Shown one piece after another: positions 15,372-24,536 of a stretch of DNA of 64,000 nt. Numbering within the stretch: position 1 is the stretch's first letter; every line of letters starts with the position of its first letter. Below the pieces are notes generated by a model. That model was not told where the DNA came from. It did not search any database and saw only the letters and a list, made by a program, of their open reading frames with translations. This stretch comes from Pseudarthrobacter oxydans. Its GTDB lineage: Bacteria; Actinomycetota; Actinomycetes; Actinomycetales; Micrococcaceae. Where the stretch lies: contig NZ_CP139438.1 of assembly GCF_034258515.1 (NCBI RefSeq), positions 744,001 through 808,000 on the forward strand. The letters are read 5' to 3'. Made by a program: the position numbers and the translations under genes.

Positions 15372-17582
15372 ATGGTCGATAACCAGCACGCCACCAACCT
15401 CATTGAACCCGCAACCGTTCCTGAACCGGCAAATGCCGGCGTCCTTCCTTCTTCGGCAACCCACGCGCAGGCGCTCGCCGTTCTCCGTGAGCTGGTGGGC
15501 AACCCGGCGGCCGGTTTCCACGAGGGCCAGTTTGAAGCCATCGAGGCACTGGTGGATGACGGCCGTAGGGCTTTGGTGGTGCAGCGTACGGGTTGGGGAA
15601 AATCGGCAGTCTATTTCGTGGCCTCCCTGCTCCTGCGCCGCCGCGGGGCCGGACCCACGCTTATCGTGTCGCCACTCCTCGCCCTCATGCGGGACCAGGT
15701 AGCCGCGGCTGCCCGGGCAGGAGTGCGTGCCGTGGCCATCAACTCCGCGAACCAGCTGGAATGGGACACCGTCCGCGAACAGCTCGCCGCTGACCAGGTG
15801 GACGTCCTGCTCGTGTCCCCGGAACGGCTGACCAACCCCTCCTTCCGCGAAAACCAGCTTCCCGAACTTATCCGGCGCACAGGCCTGCTGGTCATCGACG
15901 AGGCACACTGCATCTCAGACTGGGGCCACGACTTCCGGCCCGACTACCGCAGGATCGCCGACCTGATAACCCAGTTGCCGGATTCGGTTCCCGTGCTGGC
16001 CACCACAGCCACCGCCAACTCCCGGGTGGTTCACGACATCGAAGAGCAGCTCGGCGCCGGCGTCCTCACCATCCGTGGTGCGCTGGGCAGGGATTCGCTG
16101 CGGCTGGGAGTCCTGTCACTTCCTGATGCCAAGCAGCGCCTGGGCTGGCTGTTGACGCATCTGGCCGACCTTCCCGGCAGCGGCATCATCTATACGCTGA
16201 CGGTGTCCGCGGCGGAGGACACAGCGCGCCTCCTGGCGGAGGCCGGCCACGAGGTGCTGGCCTATACCGGGCGCACGGACCCCGCAGACAGGGAACGCGC
16301 CGAACAGCTCCTGAAGGACAATGAGGTCAAGGCGCTGGTTGCCACGTCCGCGCTAGGCATGGGTTTTGACAAGCCCGATCTCGGCTTCGTGGTCCACCTC
16401 GGAGCGCCGTCCTCGCCGGTGGCTTACTACCAGCAGGTTGGGCGTGCCGGCCGTGGGGCGGCGAACGCCGATGTCCTGCTCCTGCCGGGTGCCGAAGACC
16501 GGGACATCTGGCAGTACTTCGCCACGGCTTCCATGCCGTCGGAGGAAAAAGCCGCCGCCGTCCTCACGGCGCTCGCCGAAGCAGGCACCGCACTGTCCAC
16601 AGTTGCCTTGGAAGCCAGGGTGGACCTTCGACGCACTCCGCTGGAACTGCTGTTGAAAGTCCTCTCAGTGGATGGCGCCGTGGAGCGGGTGGGCGGTGGA
16701 TGGCGGTCAACTGGCCGGCCCTGGGCATACGACGCCGAGCGGTACCGGCGGATAGCTGAGGCCCGCGTGGACGAGCAGGACTCCATGGTGATCTACCAGG
16801 ACACTGCCGGCTGCCGGATGGAATACATCACGTCCGTGCTTGATGACGAGACCGCCCACGCCTGTGGCAGGTGCGATAACTGCGCCGGCCGGTGGTTCCC
16901 GGCGGAGATTGCCGAGCAGGCCACCGCGGCGGCCGGCCAGACCCTCAGCAGGGCGGGCGGAGTACTGGAATCGCGGCTGCAGTGGCCCAGCGGCATGGAC
17001 CGCCTTGGTGTTCCGGTGAAGGGGAAGCTCAAACCTGCAGAAGGAGTCTCCGAGGGGCGGGTCCTCGCACGGCTGACAGACCTGGGCTGGGGCGGGGCAT
17101 TGCGGGAGCTGTTTGCGGCCGGCGCGGGGGACCGGCCCGTTGACCCGGGCATGCTTCAGGCATGCGTCCAGGTACTGCGCGAATGGGCCGGCGGTGACCC
17201 GCGCAACCCTGCGTGGAGCGGTGCCGGACGGCCGGCCGCCATTGTCAGCATCCCGTCGCGGGGCAAGCCTGAGCTGGTGGGGTCCCTTGCGAAGGGAATT
17301 TCGGAGATCGGACGCATCCCGTACCTCGGCGAGCTTCAGTTGGCCCACGGTGGCCCCACGGGAAACCGCGGGGGCAACAGCGCCTACCGGCTGGCGGGGG
17401 TGTGGGACCGTCTGGTGGTGGGGCCGGAGCTTGAGGCCGCGCTGGGCTCGTTGCAGGGCGGCAGCGTGATGCTGGTCGATGACATCGTGGACAGCAGGTG
17501 GACGCTCACCGTGGCGGGCCGGGCTCTTCGCCAGGCCGGGGCTGGTGCTGTGCTTCCGCTGGTGCTGGCCCAGGCGGGCTGA
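15372..17582 (+). CDS. RecQ-family DNA helicase with C-terminal phosphoribosyltransferase-like domain
   Basis: The 736-residue protein has motif I RTGWGKS (K77), the DEAH box VIDEAHCISDWGHDFRP (about 174-190), and motif VI QQVGRAGRG. A RecQ zinc cluster (CRMEYI...CGRCDNC) follows in the middle. The last 130 residues instead resemble a type I phosphoribosyltransferase: VMLVDDIVDSRWT has the PRPP-binding acidic pair, followed by LRQAGAGAVLPLVLA. The domain pair is known in some actinobacterial helicases but not in E. coli RecQ. It should unwind DNA in repair; the role of the tail is unknown. The ATG at 15372 is chosen because homology starts soon after it and GATACT lies just upstream. Confidence 0.88.
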   Translation: MVDNQHATNLIEPATVPEPANAGVLPSSATHAQALAVLRELVGNPAAGFHEGQFEAIEALVDDGRRALVVQRTGWGKSAVYFVASLLLRRRGAGPTLIVSPLLALMRDQVAAAARAGVRAVAINSANQLEWDTVREQLAADQVDVLLVSPERLTNPSFRENQLPELIRRTGLLVIDEAHCISDWGHDFRPDYRRIADLITQLPDSVPVLATTATANSRVVHDIEEQLGAGVLTIRGALGRDSLRLGVLSLPDAKQRLGWLLTHLADLPGSGIIYTLTVSAAEDTARLLAEAGHEVLAYTGRTDPADRERAEQLLKDNEVKALVATSALGMGFDKPDLGFVVHLGAPSSPVAYYQQVGRAGRGAANADVLLLPGAEDRDIWQYFATASMPSEEKAAAVLTALAEAGTALSTVALEARVDLRRTPLELLLKVLSVDGAVERVGGGWRSTGRPWAYDAERYRRIAEARVDEQDSMVIYQDTAGCRMEYITSVLDDETAHACGRCDNCAGRWFPAEIAEQATAAAGQTLSRAGGVLESRLQWPSGMDRLGVPVKGKLKPAEGVSEGRVLARLTDLGWGGALRELFAAGAGDRPVDPGMLQACVQVLREWAGGDPRNPAWSGAGRPAAIVSIPSRGKPELVGSLAKGISEIGRIPYLGELQLAHGGPTGNRGGNSAYRLAGVWDRLVVGPELEAALGSLQGGSVMLVDDIVDSRWTLTVAGRALRQAGAGAVLPLVLAQAG

Positions 17583-17612
17583 CTCTGGGCTCGCTAACCT
17601 AATCCGGCAGGG

Positions 17613-17700
17613 CTTGGACCCCGCAGGGCCTGGACGCGCTGCGCTTGGACCCCGCAGGGCCTGGACGCGCCGCGCTTGGACCCCGCAGGGCCTAGACCCG
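17613..17700. repeat. Three-copy 31-bp tandem repeat
   Basis: The unit begins CTTGGACCCCGCAGGGCCT at 17613, 17644 and 17675, so the period is exactly 31 bp; the third copy is partial and diverged. It starts 30 bp after the helicase stop and overlaps the last codons of the convergent MFS gene. There are no spacers, so it is not CRISPR. Copy number may vary between strains by slippage. Confidence 0.85.
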
Positions 17701-19125
17701 CTGGGCCCCGCGCCGGCTGACTTCCGCTCCGGCATGCCGTGGCAGGAACAGGCTGTCCGCCGTGCTCGCCAGCATCAGCACCGCCATGGCGAGGAATGCG
17801 CCGCGGAAAGGTCCGGCGGAATGAGCTGGAAAGCTGTTGAGCCCGTCGAACAGCCGGATGAGCAAGGCCCCAATGGCAATGCCCGCAGCAGTGGCGAGCT
17901 GGACCAGGGTGGCAGACACAGTATTTGCCGAGGTGAGCTGCGCCGGCGCGATGTCGGCGTACTGGACCGACGCGTAGGCGGAGAACCCGATTGAGCGGAA
18001 GGCGCCGCTGCAGACCAGCAGGGCAAACGTCAGCGGCTCTGGCGTTTCTGCCGTGAGCAGGGCGCAGAGGATGAACGTGGCTGCAGAGGCAAGGGAGGCG
18101 AAGACGAGCATCGCCTTGAAGCCAAAGCGCCGGATCAGCGGCGTGGTGGCCGGCTTGATGCCGATGTTGCCGATGAAGACGGCCGCCACCATGGCACCTG
18201 CGTGCAGCGGGGACCAGCCGAACCCGGCCTGGAACATCAGCGGCAGCAGGAAAGGGACGGAGCTGATGGCCAGCCGGTAGGCGAACCCGCCGGTGGCCAT
18301 CGCCCTGAACGTGCGGGTGCTGAACACCCCGAGGTCAAAGAGTGGATTGGGGGTCCTGCGCATCCAGAACACGGCGCAGGCTGCAGCCGTCACGCCGAAA
18401 CCTGCGCTCAGGGCCGCCCAGGGGGCGGCAGGATGGGCGCTCACCAGTTCAAGGCCAGCCACCAGGGCGCCCACGCCCAGCGTGGTAAGGGACAAGCCCA
18501 CCCAGTCCAGCCGCCGTCCGCCGTCGCCCGCGGCAGCAGGAACCAGCCGGAGTGCCGCCAGCAGTGCGGCCACACCCAGCGGGAGGTTGATCAGGAAGAT
18601 CCAGTGCCAGGAAAGATAGGTGGTCAGGGCCCCGCCTACCAGCGGTGCGAGCACTGGCGCCAGGAGCCCGGGCCACACCAGGAACGCAGTGGCGCGCAGG
18701 AGGTCCGCCTTCGGCGTCCCGCGAAGGACCAGCAGGGTTCCCACCGGCACCATCATGGCGCCGCCGAATCCCTGCGCGGTCCGGCTGAGGGTGAGGGCAA
18801 CCAGGTCCTGGCTGAGCGAACAGGCCAGGGATGCTGCCGTGAAGATCGCAATGGCAAGGCAAAAGATGCGTCGGGCACCAAAGCGCTCAGCCAGCCAGCC
18901 GCTGAGCGGGATACCCATGGCAACGGTCAGCAGGTACGCCGTCATGGTGATGTTGACGTCCGCGGCGGGCACCCGGAAGTCGGCAGCGATGTTGGGGATG
19001 GCCGTGGTGAGGACTGTGCCGTCAAGGAACTCCATGAAGAAGGTGGCGGCCACCAGGAGCGCCAGGCGGGGGCTCCACGCCTGCACCGTGCCGTGCGCCT
19101 CATCCACCGTGTCGCTTGCTGCCAT
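17692..19125 (-). CDS. MFS transporter, DHA2/14-TM drug-exporter type
   Basis: The 477-residue membrane protein starts near MEFLDGTVLTTAIPNIAADF, which carries the DHA2 motif D1 seen in EmrB/QacA-type drug:H+ antiporters. The cytoplasmic-loop motif GWLAERFGARRIF and motif C-like stretches follow, with about 12-14 helices. Efflux of a hydrophobic compound is likely; the substrate is unknown. The open frame extends upstream through the tRNA-Ser gene, so the ATG at 19125 with AGGA about 9 bp upstream is chosen. Its last codons lie in the 31-bp tandem repeat, so the C-terminus (RHAGAEVSRRGAQRV) may vary. Confidence 0.92.
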   Translation of the reverse strand: MAASDTVDEAHGTVQAWSPRLALLVAATFFMEFLDGTVLTTAIPNIAADFRVPAADVNITMTAYLLTVAMGIPLSGWLAERFGARRIFCLAIAIFTAASLACSLSQDLVALTLSRTAQGFGGAMMVPVGTLLVLRGTPKADLLRATAFLVWPGLLAPVLAPLVGGALTTYLSWHWIFLINLPLGVAALLAALRLVPAAAGDGGRRLDWVGLSLTTLGVGALVAGLELVSAHPAAPWAALSAGFGVTAAACAVFWMRRTPNPLFDLGVFSTRTFRAMATGGFAYRLAISSVPFLLPLMFQAGFGWSPLHAGAMVAAVFIGNIGIKPATTPLIRRFGFKAMLVFASLASAATFILCALLTAETPEPLTFALLVCSGAFRSIGFSAYASVQYADIAPAQLTSANTVSATLVQLATAAGIAIGALLIRLFDGLNSFPAHSAGPFRGAFLAMAVLMLASTADSLFLPRHAGAEVSRRGAQRV

Positions 19126-19221
19126 CCGACAATCCTGCCACCGCCGGGACGGGCAAGGCGCCGGGTGTCCGTCCCACGGACGGATACGTCCGGGGCGTTG
19201 AACCTGCCGGGGAACGCAAAA

Positions 19222-19244
19222 GGCCCCGGTCCAGGACCGGGGCC
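19222..19244 (-). terminator. Terminator of tRNA-Ser(GCU)
   Basis: An 11-bp GC-rich inverted repeat (19222-19232 with 19234-19244) sits just beyond the tRNA 3' end. It is followed on the minus strand by TTTT. Confidence 0.8.
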
Positions 19245-19249
19245 AAACG

Positions 19250-19337
19250 CGGAGACGGGGGGATTTGAACCCCCGGTGGAGTTGTGCCCCACACTTCATT
19301 AGCAGTGAAGCCCATTCGGCCGCTCTGGCACGTCTCC
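19250..19337 (-). tRNA. tRNA-Ser (anticodon GCT)
   Basis: This 88-nt class II tRNA on the minus strand has acceptor stem GGAGACG/CGTCTCC and anticodon stem CTTCA/TGAAG with loop CT-GCT-AA. It has the long variable arm expected for tRNA-Ser and a T arm with GGTTCAAATCC. No CCA is encoded. It reads AGC/AGU. Confidence 0.97.
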
Positions 19338-19439
19338 AATTGCTATTCCTAGCCCACCAAGGATACGCAGAACGGGGCATGCAGTGCAAAACGGATCGCC
19401 CGGGCCTCCAAAGGACTCCCCGGCTGCCCGGTGCGGGCT

Positions 19440-19961
19440 TCACCCCGGCGGCTGTCCGCCCCGGACCATCCTGATTTCGCGAAGGTCTTCCCACCCGGGA
19501 ATCACGTCGGCGGCGCCGTCAGGTTCAAACCCGAAGTGCCGGTAGAAGCCAATGGCGCGCTGGTTGTCGGCGGCCACCCACAGGCTCGCCGCCTCATTGC
19601 CCAGCGCTGCCGCCAGGAGGCGGCGGCCCAGGCCCAGCCCCTGGTGCGACGCCAGCAGGTACAGCCCCCACAGTTCCAGGTCCCCGGACGACGGCGGCGC
19701 AAACCCGTGCGACGCGGCCCCAGGCTCCCTGCGGATGCCGGCAAACCCAACTACCGTGCCGCCGTCGGACGCCACCCAGGCATGCGCGGGTTCGGCGGCT
19801 TCCAGCAGGTGGCGCCACAGCTGCAGCCGCGAACCGGTCTTCTGCGAGGCCAGGAACCCGTCGGACAGCATCCCGCGGTAGGTCTCCTGCCAGCAGAGGA
19901 CGTGAACCTCGGCCAGCCGCTCCACGTCGGAGGCCGCCGCCCGCCGCACCTCGAGCGCCAT
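19440..19961 (-). CDS. GNAT-family N-acetyltransferase
   Basis: The 173-residue protein has the GNAT fold, with the acetyl-CoA binding loop HQGLGLGRRLL (motif A) and the NQRAIGFYRHFGFEPDG segment (motif B). It transfers an acetyl group to an amine; the acceptor is unknown. The ATG at 19961 starts 2 bp after the oligopeptidase stop, so the genes are co-transcribed. The longer in-frame start at 19994 would overlap the upstream gene by 31 bp and is not preferred. Confidence 0.88.
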   Translation of the reverse strand: MALEVRRAAASDVERLAEVHVLCWQETYRGMLSDGFLASQKTGSRLQLWRHLLEAAEPAHAWVASDGGTVVGFAGIRREPGAASHGFAPPSSGDLELWGLYLLASHQGLGLGRRLLAAALGNEAASLWVAADNQRAIGFYRHFGFEPDGAADVIPGWEDLREIRMVRGGQPPG

Positions 19962-19963
19962 CG

Positions 19964-22207
19964 CTACGAGGCCCCGCCCGCCAGTGCCTTCCACAGGAAG
20001 TGCTGGCTGCGGGCCTGCAGCGCCGCAGCCTGCCGGTTGTCCGACGCCCCTGCGTGGCCGCCCTCCAGCGCCTCGTGGAACCAGACGTTGGGGATGCCCA
20101 TGGCCAGCATGCGGGCTGCCATTTTGCGCGCCTGGACGGGGCCAACCCGGTCGTCGGAGGTGGCCGTCCAGATAAACGTTTCCGGGTACTCAACCCCGTC
20201 CTTGAGCAGGTGGTAGGGGGAAAAGGTCTTGATGTACTCCCACTGTTCCGGGACGTCAGGGTCGCCGTATTCGGCAATCCAGGAGTGCCCGGCCGAAAGC
20301 CTGGTGTAACGGCGCATGTCCAGCAGCGGCACGCCGCATGAGACAGCTCCGAAAAGCTCCGGGTACCGGGTAAGCATGTTGCCTACCAGCAGCCCCCCGT
20401 TGGACCCGCCGACGCAGCCCAGCCGCTCCCGTGAGGTGACTCCCCGGGACAGAAGATCCCTCGCAACGGCCGCGAAGTCCTGGTACGCCTTGTGCCGATT
20501 CTCCTGCAGCGCCGCCCGGTGCCACGACGGCCCGTATTCGCCGCCGCCGCGGATGTTTGCCACGACGTAGACGCCGCCCCGGGAGTGTGGTGCCCCGCCG
20601 TCCGCGTTTGGCGCACCGGACGTGCGCCGTTCCAGCCAGGCCCTGCCCACCGTGCCGCTGTACGCCGGCGTGCGCGAAACCTCGAATCCGCCATATCCGG
20701 AAAGCTGGGTGGGGTTCTGCCCGTCCAGGGCCAGGTCCCGGGAAGCCACCTGGAAATACGGAACCCGGGTCCCGTCGTCGGACACGGCGAAGTGCTGCTG
20801 CACTTCATAGCCGCCGTCATCGAAGAACGACGGCGACGCCTTGACCACCGCGTGCCGGCTCACCACGCCGGGGGGACCGGACGCCGCACGCTCCAAGCTG
20901 CCGCGCAGCAGCGTGGTAGGGGTGGTAAAGCCCGTGGCGACGAGCCAGAAGTCGTTGCCCGCACCGCCGTCGGCCTCGTCTTCGTCGTCCACTGCATAGG
21001 CGTTGACGTCATGCAGCGGCGGGCAGGCATCCAGCGGCGACGACGCCCACGCGGCCTGGGCATTGTGCGTTGGCCGGAAGGGATCCAGCACCCGGATTTC
21101 GGAGGACACGTCCTTCAGGAGGTTCAGCAGCAGGAAGTCCCGGGTCCAGCTCCAGGACTGCAGGGACGTATTCGCATCCGGGGTGAACAGCACGGCCAGG
21201 TCGGCTGAACCGGCCAGGTAATCCTCGAACCGGGCAGCGAGGAGCGAGCCCGCCGGGTACGTTGACGTGCCAAGCACCCAGTCCTGGCGCGGCCGGAACA
21301 GCAGCCATTCCCGATGCGCGCTGACATTCACATCGGTGGGCACGTCGATCTGGACCCAGGATCCTTCACGCAGCACCAGGTTCCTGCGGTTGAAGAAATC
21401 GATGTAGTCAACGGCGAAGGTGCGCTCAAAACCGGGGGTGGAATCGTGGGCAACCACGGCCATCATGTGGTGCTCGGGGACCTCGAACAGCCGCGGCGCT
21501 CCGGCCAGGGAATCCCCGCGTTTGAGCGTGACGGCCGTCCGGGCGTAGGAGGAAGCGGTCTTCGGCAGCCCGTCGGCGGTGGAGGCCACCAGCAACGTTT
21601 CCGCGTCCAGCCAGGAAACGTTTCCCTTCGCCGTCGGCAGGTCAAAACCGCCCTGGGCGGGGTCCACGAAAGTCCTGCCCTCCACGTCGAATTCGCGGTA
21701 CCGGTTGGCGTCGCCGCCGTCGGGGGAGAGGGCAAGAAGTGCATGCCGGTACGGTTCCCCGGAAGCGGGGCGCAGGAAGGTGGCGCCGTGGAAAACCCAT
21801 TCCTGGCCCTCGGCTGCCGCCAGCGCGTCGACATCGAGCAGCACATCCCACTCGGGGGAATCCGTGCAGTAGCTCTCCCAGGTGGTGCGCCGCCACAGGC
21901 CCTTGGGGTTCTTCGCGTCCTTCCAGAAGTTGTAGTACCAGTCACCGCGCTTCCCCACCATGGCGATCCGGTCCGTGGAGTCCAGCACCTCCAGGATGCT
22001 GCCTTCCAGTCCGGCGTAGTCCGCGTCCTCCAGGAGGTCCTCCGTGCGCGAATTCTGCTCTTTCACCCAGGCAAGCTGTTCCTCGCCGTAAATGTCTTCG
22101 AGCCAGGCGTTTTCGTCAGTGGGCTCGGGCGCGATGTCCCGCGGGCCGGTTCCGGAGGGGTTGCCGGTTCCGGAGGCGGGCGCTGGATCAGCTTCAGTGG
22201 TGGTCAT
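19964..22207 (-). CDS. Prolyl oligopeptidase family serine peptidase (S9A)
   Basis: The protein has about 747 residues with an N-terminal seven-blade propeller region (about 30-450) and a C-terminal alpha/beta-hydrolase domain. The catalytic Ser (about 602) is in CVGGSNGG, the Asp (about 685) in SDDRVG, and the His (about 718) in LEGGHAG. It should cleave short proline-containing peptides in the cytoplasm; no signal peptide is visible. The ATG at 22207 is preferred because GGATGGGG lies just upstream; in-frame ATGs at 22216 and 22243 are alternatives. The acetyltransferase follows in the same operon, and the FAD protein gene is divergent. Confidence 0.92.
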   Translation of the reverse strand: MTTTEADPAPASGTGNPSGTGPRDIAPEPTDENAWLEDIYGEEQLAWVKEQNSRTEDLLEDADYAGLEGSILEVLDSTDRIAMVGKRGDWYYNFWKDAKNPKGLWRRTTWESYCTDSPEWDVLLDVDALAAAEGQEWVFHGATFLRPASGEPYRHALLALSPDGGDANRYREFDVEGRTFVDPAQGGFDLPTAKGNVSWLDAETLLVASTADGLPKTASSYARTAVTLKRGDSLAGAPRLFEVPEHHMMAVVAHDSTPGFERTFAVDYIDFFNRRNLVLREGSWVQIDVPTDVNVSAHREWLLFRPRQDWVLGTSTYPAGSLLAARFEDYLAGSADLAVLFTPDANTSLQSWSWTRDFLLLNLLKDVSSEIRVLDPFRPTHNAQAAWASSPLDACPPLHDVNAYAVDDEDEADGGAGNDFWLVATGFTTPTTLLRGSLERAASGPPGVVSRHAVVKASPSFFDDGGYEVQQHFAVSDDGTRVPYFQVASRDLALDGQNPTQLSGYGGFEVSRTPAYSGTVGRAWLERRTSGAPNADGGAPHSRGGVYVVANIRGGGEYGPSWHRAALQENRHKAYQDFAAVARDLLSRGVTSRERLGCVGGSNGGLLVGNMLTRYPELFGAVSCGVPLLDMRRYTRLSAGHSWIAEYGDPDVPEQWEYIKTFSPYHLLKDGVEYPETFIWTATSDDRVGPVQARKMAARMLAMGIPNVWFHEALEGGHAGASDNRQAAALQARSQHFLWKALAGGAS

Positions 22208-22291
22208 GCGCCCCATCCAAACAACACCGCGGACGGCTGGCAAGTCAAGCGTTCAGCCCACACTCTGTTTCCAGCCCGTACGCTGGAGGGC

Positions 22292-24232
22292 GTGGAAAAA
22301 ACGCAGAGCATCCGGACCGCCATCATCGGCGCAGGTCCGCGGGGCACCAGCGTGCTGGAACGCCTGCTTGCCCGCCGTGCTGCGCAGACCGCTTCCGGTG
22401 CAGGAACGGTGCGTCTCCACATCGATGTCGTCGACCCCTTTCCGGCGGGCCCCGGGCACGTGTGGCAGCCGCAGCAGTCCCGGCTGTTCCTGATGAACAC
22501 GCAGTCCTTCTACCCCACGCTGATCCCCGAGGACCCTGACCTGGCGCCGCCGGTCGCAGGAACCACCTTCGACCTGTGGCGGGCGCGCCAGCAGCGCAAC
22601 CCCTCGCCGTCCCTAAGCGGGGAGGACCTCGCTGAACTGGCCGCCCTGGGCCCGAACGGCTTTCCCAGCCGGGCCCTCTACGGCCGTTACCTTCGCAGCA
22701 CGCTGGAGGAGCTGACGTCCAAAGCGCCCGACGGCGTCACCATCGACTTCCACGAAACGTCGGCACAGTCCGTGCGCCCCGCGGGGGACGGAACGTTCGA
22801 CGTCGGCCTGGCCACTGGAGACACGCTGCGCACCGACGCCGTGGTGCTTGCGTTGGGCCACGTCCCGTCCCGCCTGAACCCCGAACAGCGCGAACTGCAG
22901 GCGTCGGCCAAGCGGTTGGGCCTCCGATACTTCCCGCCGGCTGTACCTGCGGACGTGGACTGGTCCCTGGTTCCCGCAGGGGAGCCCGTCCTGGTCCGCG
23001 GCATGGGCCTGAACTTCTTCGACACCATGGTGCAGCTGACCGAGGGCCGCGGCGGAAAATTCATCAGCAACGGAACGGCGCTCCGGTACGAGCCGTCGGG
23101 CCAGGAACCGCGGATCATTGCCGCCTCCCGCCGGGGAACGCCCTACCGGGCGAAAGCTGCCCTGGACGGCTACTACCCGGCGTCGGTCACCCTGCGCTAC
23201 TTCACCGAAGCGGCGCTGGAACGGTTCCGCACCGCAGGAATCCGCCCGGCGTTCGACCACGATTTCTGGCCGCTCCTGCACCGTGACGCTTTGTGGGCGT
23301 ACTACTCCACCCTGGTGCGTTCCCAGCCGAACGCGGTACCGGATCCGGCGGCCTTCCTCGCCGCCCTTGATGAGGCGCTGCATCCGCACGCGCACAGTGC
23401 CGCGAACTGGGAAGACAGCGTGGAGAGCGTGCTGGCCGTGCACGTGGGGCCACGGCACCGGCTGGACCTGCCGGCGCTCGCCGCACCCCTTGCCGGACGA
23501 TCCTTTGCCTCACGCACCGAACTCGATGCCGCCGTCGTCGACTACCTGCTGGACGACGCCCGCCGGTCCGCGCTCGGGGAAGATGACCCCGTGAAGATGG
23601 CCATTGGGGCACTCCACCACGGGCGCGCCGTGCTGAAGACAGCAGTGGCCGACGGCGGCATCACCGATGAATCCTGGGTGGCGGGACTGCGTGGCTGGTT
23701 CGAGTCGTTTGTGGAAGGACTCGCCAGCGGGCCTCCGGCCCTGCGCTCCGAGCAGCTGGCGGCGCTGGCCAGGGCGGGGGTGGTGAGCTTCGTGGGTCCA
23801 GACCCCAAGTTCTCAGTGGACCGGAAGAACGCCGCCTTCACGGCGTCGTCACCTTGGGTGGCCGGAGCTCCGGTGGCTGCCCGGACCATGGTGGAGGCGC
23901 TCGCGCCCGGTAACCGGGTCTCGGCCAGTGATTCGCCGGTGCTGGAGCAGCTGCTGGCGGACGGCCTGGTCCGGCCGCGGCTGATGATGACGGTGGAGGG
24001 TGCCCCCGTACAGTCCACCGGCCTGGATGTGGTGCCGCATCCCTACCGTCCCGTGGCAGCCAACGGCTCGGTGACCGGAGGCCTGTACGTGCTGGGACTC
24101 CAGCTCTCATCGGTCCAATGGGGCACGGCCATCGCCGCCGAGGCCATCCAGCCCGGCGGCCCAAACTACCGCAGTGGCCAGCGGACCCTTCGCGACGCGG
24201 ACGAAATCGCCGGGGCAATACTCGCGCTGTAA
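22292..24232 (+). CDS. FAD/NAD(P)-binding protein, FAD_NAD_binding_9 type
   Basis: The 646-residue protein starts with a dinucleotide-binding IRTAIIGAGPRGTSVLERLL motif (about 8-25), followed by VDPFPAGPGHVWQPQQS and FLMNTQSFY. This pattern is shared with the large actinobacterial FAD/NAD(P)-binding family that includes HpnW-like and ornithine-monooxygenase-like proteins. The C-terminal half has no separately recognisable domain. The GTG at 22292 lies 7 nt after TACGCT, fitting a leaderless start, although GGAGG is also close by. The open frame upstream of 22292 is a shadow of the oligopeptidase gene. The substrate is unknown. Confidence 0.85.
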   Translation: MEKTQSIRTAIIGAGPRGTSVLERLLARRAAQTASGAGTVRLHIDVVDPFPAGPGHVWQPQQSRLFLMNTQSFYPTLIPEDPDLAPPVAGTTFDLWRARQQRNPSPSLSGEDLAELAALGPNGFPSRALYGRYLRSTLEELTSKAPDGVTIDFHETSAQSVRPAGDGTFDVGLATGDTLRTDAVVLALGHVPSRLNPEQRELQASAKRLGLRYFPPAVPADVDWSLVPAGEPVLVRGMGLNFFDTMVQLTEGRGGKFISNGTALRYEPSGQEPRIIAASRRGTPYRAKAALDGYYPASVTLRYFTEAALERFRTAGIRPAFDHDFWPLLHRDALWAYYSTLVRSQPNAVPDPAAFLAALDEALHPHAHSAANWEDSVESVLAVHVGPRHRLDLPALAAPLAGRSFASRTELDAAVVDYLLDDARRSALGEDDPVKMAIGALHHGRAVLKTAVADGGITDESWVAGLRGWFESFVEGLASGPPALRSEQLAALARAGVVSFVGPDPKFSVDRKNAAFTASSPWVAGAPVAARTMVEALAPGNRVSASDSPVLEQLLADGLVRPRLMMTVEGAPVQSTGLDVVPHPYRPVAANGSVTGGLYVLGLQLSSVQWGTAIAAEAIQPGGPNYRSGQRTLRDADEIAGAILAL

Positions 24233-24295
24233 CTGCCCGGAGGTTGCTTCAAGCAGTCGGAACCCGGCGCCCGCAGGCTTTTGCCGGCAAAACGA

Positions 24296-24335
24296 AGGAC
24301 CCCTGCCGGCCAGCATGCTGGCGGACAGGGGTCCT
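24296..24335. terminator. Bidirectional terminator between FAD protein and tRNA-Ser
   Basis: Outer arms AGGACCCCTG (24296-24305) and CAGGGGTCCT (24326-24335) enclose the inner palindrome GCCAGCATGCTGGC (24309-24322). T-rich sequence follows on both strands. It can end the minus-strand tRNA transcript and the plus-strand FAD gene. Confidence 0.8.
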
Positions 24336-24341
24336 GTTTCG

Positions 24342-24429
24342 CGGAAGGTAAGAGATTCGAACTCTTGGTACGGGGTTACCGCACACTAGTTTTCAAGACT
24401 AGCTCCTTCGGCCGCTCGGACAACCTTCC
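24342..24429 (-). tRNA. tRNA-Ser (anticodon TGA)
   Basis: This 88-nt class II tRNA has acceptor stem GGAAGGT/ACCTTCC and anticodon stem CTAGT/ACTAG with loop CT-TGA-AA. It has a long variable arm and a GTTCGAATC T loop. No CCA is encoded. It reads UCA and related UCN codons. Confidence 0.97.
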
Positions 24430-24536
24430 TCACCCAGTAGTGTTTCATAGGCACTTGCCTGCAACAAAACAGAACCCGGAACGCGTCCGGTGCACACTGG
24501 TTGCACGCAGTATTCAGTCAGAAACGGGAGTGTTCC

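Noticed and set aside
17613..17700. Possible CRISPR array
   Set aside because: The 31-bp units are directly adjacent with no unique spacers and no cas genes are present.
19126..19494. MFS transporter extended to 19494
   Set aside because: The extension reads through the tRNA-Ser gene and its terminator, so it cannot be coding.
21314..22291. Upstream extension of the FAD protein frame
   Set aside because: It runs antisense through the oligopeptidase gene; homology and the -10 box place the start at 22292.
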